Positions 14,226-15,662 of a stretch of 15,662 bases of DNA are shown here, piece by piece. The number at the start of each line of letters is the position of its first letter. The stretch's first letter is position 1. Made by a program: the position numbers and the translations under genes. The notes below the pieces were generated by a model. It searched no databases and was not told the DNA's origin. It worked only from the letters and a program-made list of their open reading frames with translations. Source of the stretch: Planctomycetota bacterium (GTDB lineage: Bacteria > Planctomycetota > PUPC01 > JACPCR01); assembly GCA_030740295.1 (NCBI GenBank), contig JASLXP010000138.1:1-15662 (forward strand). Direction: 5' to 3'.

Positions 14226-15662
14226 ATGAATGACGAACCTGAAATCCCAATCCCGGAATGGCTGTGCTCGTGCATCGATTGGGAACGTGCCGAACTGAAA
14301 GATACGCCTTTCGACCGTGCATGGCAGGTCGGAGATGCAGATGCCGCCGCTCTGGGTTTTATTCGGCACTTGCGTTCGAGGGGAAAGCCTTTGATGGGCT
14401 ACTCTCGCGAATACGTGGAGCAACTGCGGACAAGTGCATCTGCCGAGTTCCGAAAGGCAGCCGTGGCCGCGGTGGCTGAGCTGCTGGGGAAATCTTTTCA
14501 GACTGGCGACCATCCCGATGGCCGAGGGACGCTTCTGGGAGCAAGACCGGAGATTCTACAGATTGGGGCGACCAGGGATGACTTCGAGCAATACTCCCTG
14601 CTGGTTGCCGAAGGCCGTGAGATGTGGCAGCAGAGCCGAATTCACACCATTGTGAACATCCTGCGATTTCTGCAATTTGTCTGGCCCCTCGATGAGTGCC
14701 CGGACGAGTTCCTCATCCCTCTTTTTGCGTTCCTCACTGCTGCCATGGACCGGGAATGGGAGTCCACGCGAAAATGGGGCGAAGTCATGCTCGGGAGCAA
14801 CGGCCACAACTGGTGGGCCTGCCAGCACGGCGGGATCTGGAAGGCCGGATTTCTCTTCCCGGAGTTTAGAGGATTCGAGAAGTTCCAGGCCTTTCATCCC
14901 ACCTGGTTCGAAAGGGAGATGAGCCTGCTGTTTCACGCGGATGGCTTCACCCGTGAATGCTCCGTTTCCTATCACACCGGGACGGTTGACCTGTTTCTTG
15001 AATCCGTGCGGCTGGCGCATGTGAATGGGCTCAGTTTCAGTTCCAGTTTCTATGAAAAGCTGCGGCTTGCTGCCGAGGTCGAATGGAAGCTCGTTCAGCC
15101 GAACGGGACTTTCCCCGACTTTGGCGATTGTCACGCCTCAGAGAATTACGTCTCGGACCGTCTGCGCTCGAACGCAGCCATTCATGAAATGCCGGAGGCG
15201 AAGTACCTCGCCGGTATTCTGCAGCCGAACGAAGAATCCTCATTCGACGAAATGATGGTCGAAGCCCTGCACTATCCTTCGGTCGGCGAGAATCTTCGCC
15301 CCTCCTATGCAGCACTGGATGCCCGGGCGCCGTCTTTCCTCGACACGGCGCTGGCTGACTCCGGCTATTACGCCATGCGCCAGGACTGGACGCCGACTGC
15401 GGATTACGCAGCCATCGAAGCCAGCACACGCGGGGCTGTCGTCAGCAGCCACGGGCAGTCTGCAGTTTTCGGCCTCCGCCTCTGCAGCCGGGGCCGTGGG
15501 ATCCTGATCGGCAACGGCAAAGGGCCGGACGTGTCGGACATGACCAACATGGATCGCATCTGGCGAATCAGCAATGCCGCACACTCGACCGCAACCGTGG
15601 ACGGTGAAGACCACGTTCCCATCCGCTCGATCTATCGATTCGATCGGGTCGTCACGCCCACG
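14226..15662 (+). CDS. Heparinase II/III-like (alginate lyase-type) polysaccharide lyase, partial at right edge
   Basis: An open frame from ATG 14226 to the last base gives 479 codons and no stop. The N-terminal part (to about 340) is helical, as in the alpha/alpha toroid of heparinase II/III and PL15/PL17 lyases. It contains GSN192GHNWWACQHGGIW, then the F-P-E-F turn, then DGFTRECSVSY249H250TGT. Such Asn/His and Tyr residues form the active site in the family. From about 379, SGYYAMRQDW begins the beta-sandwich domain. The following motif reads SSH409GQSAVFGLRL where many members have H-G-H-x-D followed by a strand, so a second His and the Asp are absent. No signal peptide is visible (MNDEPEIPIPEWL). 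Lyases of this type cleave uronic-acid-containing chains by beta-elimination; the substrate here is unknown. No strong Shine-Dalgarno is near. Probably co-transcribed with the sialidase-like gene. Confidence 0.8.
   Translation, partial: MNDEPEIPIPEWLCSCIDWERAELKDTPFDRAWQVGDADAAALGFIRHLRSRGKPLMGYSREYVEQLRTSASAEFRKAAVAAVAELLGKSFQTGDHPDGRGTLLGARPEILQIGATRDDFEQYSLLVAEGREMWQQSRIHTIVNILRFLQFVWPLDECPDEFLIPLFAFLTAAMDREWESTRKWGEVMLGSNGHNWWACQHGGIWKAGFLFPEFRGFEKFQAFHPTWFEREMSLLFHADGFTRECSVSYHTGTVDLFLESVRLAHVNGLSFSSSFYEKLRLAAEVEWKLVQPNGTFPDFGDCHASENYVSDRLRSNAAIHEMPEAKYLAGILQPNEESSFDEMMVEALHYPSVGENLRPSYAALDARAPSFLDTALADSGYYAMRQDWTPTADYAAIEASTRGAVVSSHGQSAVFGLRLCSRGRGILIGNGKGPDVSDMTNMDRIWRISNAAHSTATVDGEDHVPIRSIYRFDRVVTPT

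Overview
The window is a bacterial carbohydrate-degradation neighbourhood. It holds seven protein-coding genes, two of them cut by the window edges, plus two loci of dispersed GC-rich palindromic repeats. No RNA gene, CRISPR array, transposase or phage gene was seen. The large secreted multidomain proteins, GH42-like enzymes, a Gfo/Idh/MocA dehydrogenase, a sialidase-like beta-propeller and a heparinase II/III-like protein, together with moderately high GC and wide gaps rich in palindromes, resemble genomes of the Planctomycetota / Verrucomicrobiota / Lentisphaerota / Kiritimatiellota type or similar uncultured lineages (e.g. Hydrogenedentota). This placement is inferred from style and gene content; there is no phylogenetic marker in the window.

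Layout: (1) 1-1908, minus strand: the first 636 codons of a secreted protein with an N-terminal carbohydrate-binding-like domain and a GH42-like barrel, running off the left edge. (2) 1909-2350: divergent intergenic region with a composite palindromic repeat (1961-2096). (3) 2351-6628, plus: a 1425-residue secreted, non-enzymatic-looking protein made of many beta-sandwich modules. (4) 6642-7712, plus: a Gfo/Idh/MocA oxidoreductase coupled to gene 3, with a strong Shine-Dalgarno and a TTG start. (5) 7713-8041: gap of 329 bases. (6) 8042-11839, plus: a 1265-residue secreted protein with a DUF2341-like N-terminus and a GH42-like core. (7) 11876-12343, plus: a YaiI/YqxD (DUF188) protein, the only gene without an obvious link to sugars. 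(8) 12344-12879: two repeat clusters, the first a nested inverted repeat of the same family as at 1961. (9) 12880-14166, plus: a sialidase/BNR-like protein with three Asp-boxes and no signal peptide. (10) 14226 to the right edge, plus: the first 479 codons of a heparinase II/III-like protein, also without a signal peptide.

How they may work together (inference): the secreted GH42-like proteins and the modular binding protein would bind and open an extracellular or periplasmic glycan. The oxidoreductase would transform a released sugar or sugar acid in the cytoplasm. The sialidase-like and heparinase-like proteins, if truly cytoplasmic, would act on imported oligosaccharides. No transporter, TonB receptor, sulfatase or regulator lies in the window, so the substrate cannot be named. 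Several catalytic motifs depart from the family norm (S-E for N-E in the left GH42-like protein, G-D-E in the second, H-G-Q-S for H-G-H-x-D in the heparinase-like protein, N for D in the oxidoreductase). These are the most interesting biochemical leads, beside the modular 1425-residue protein and the repeat family.
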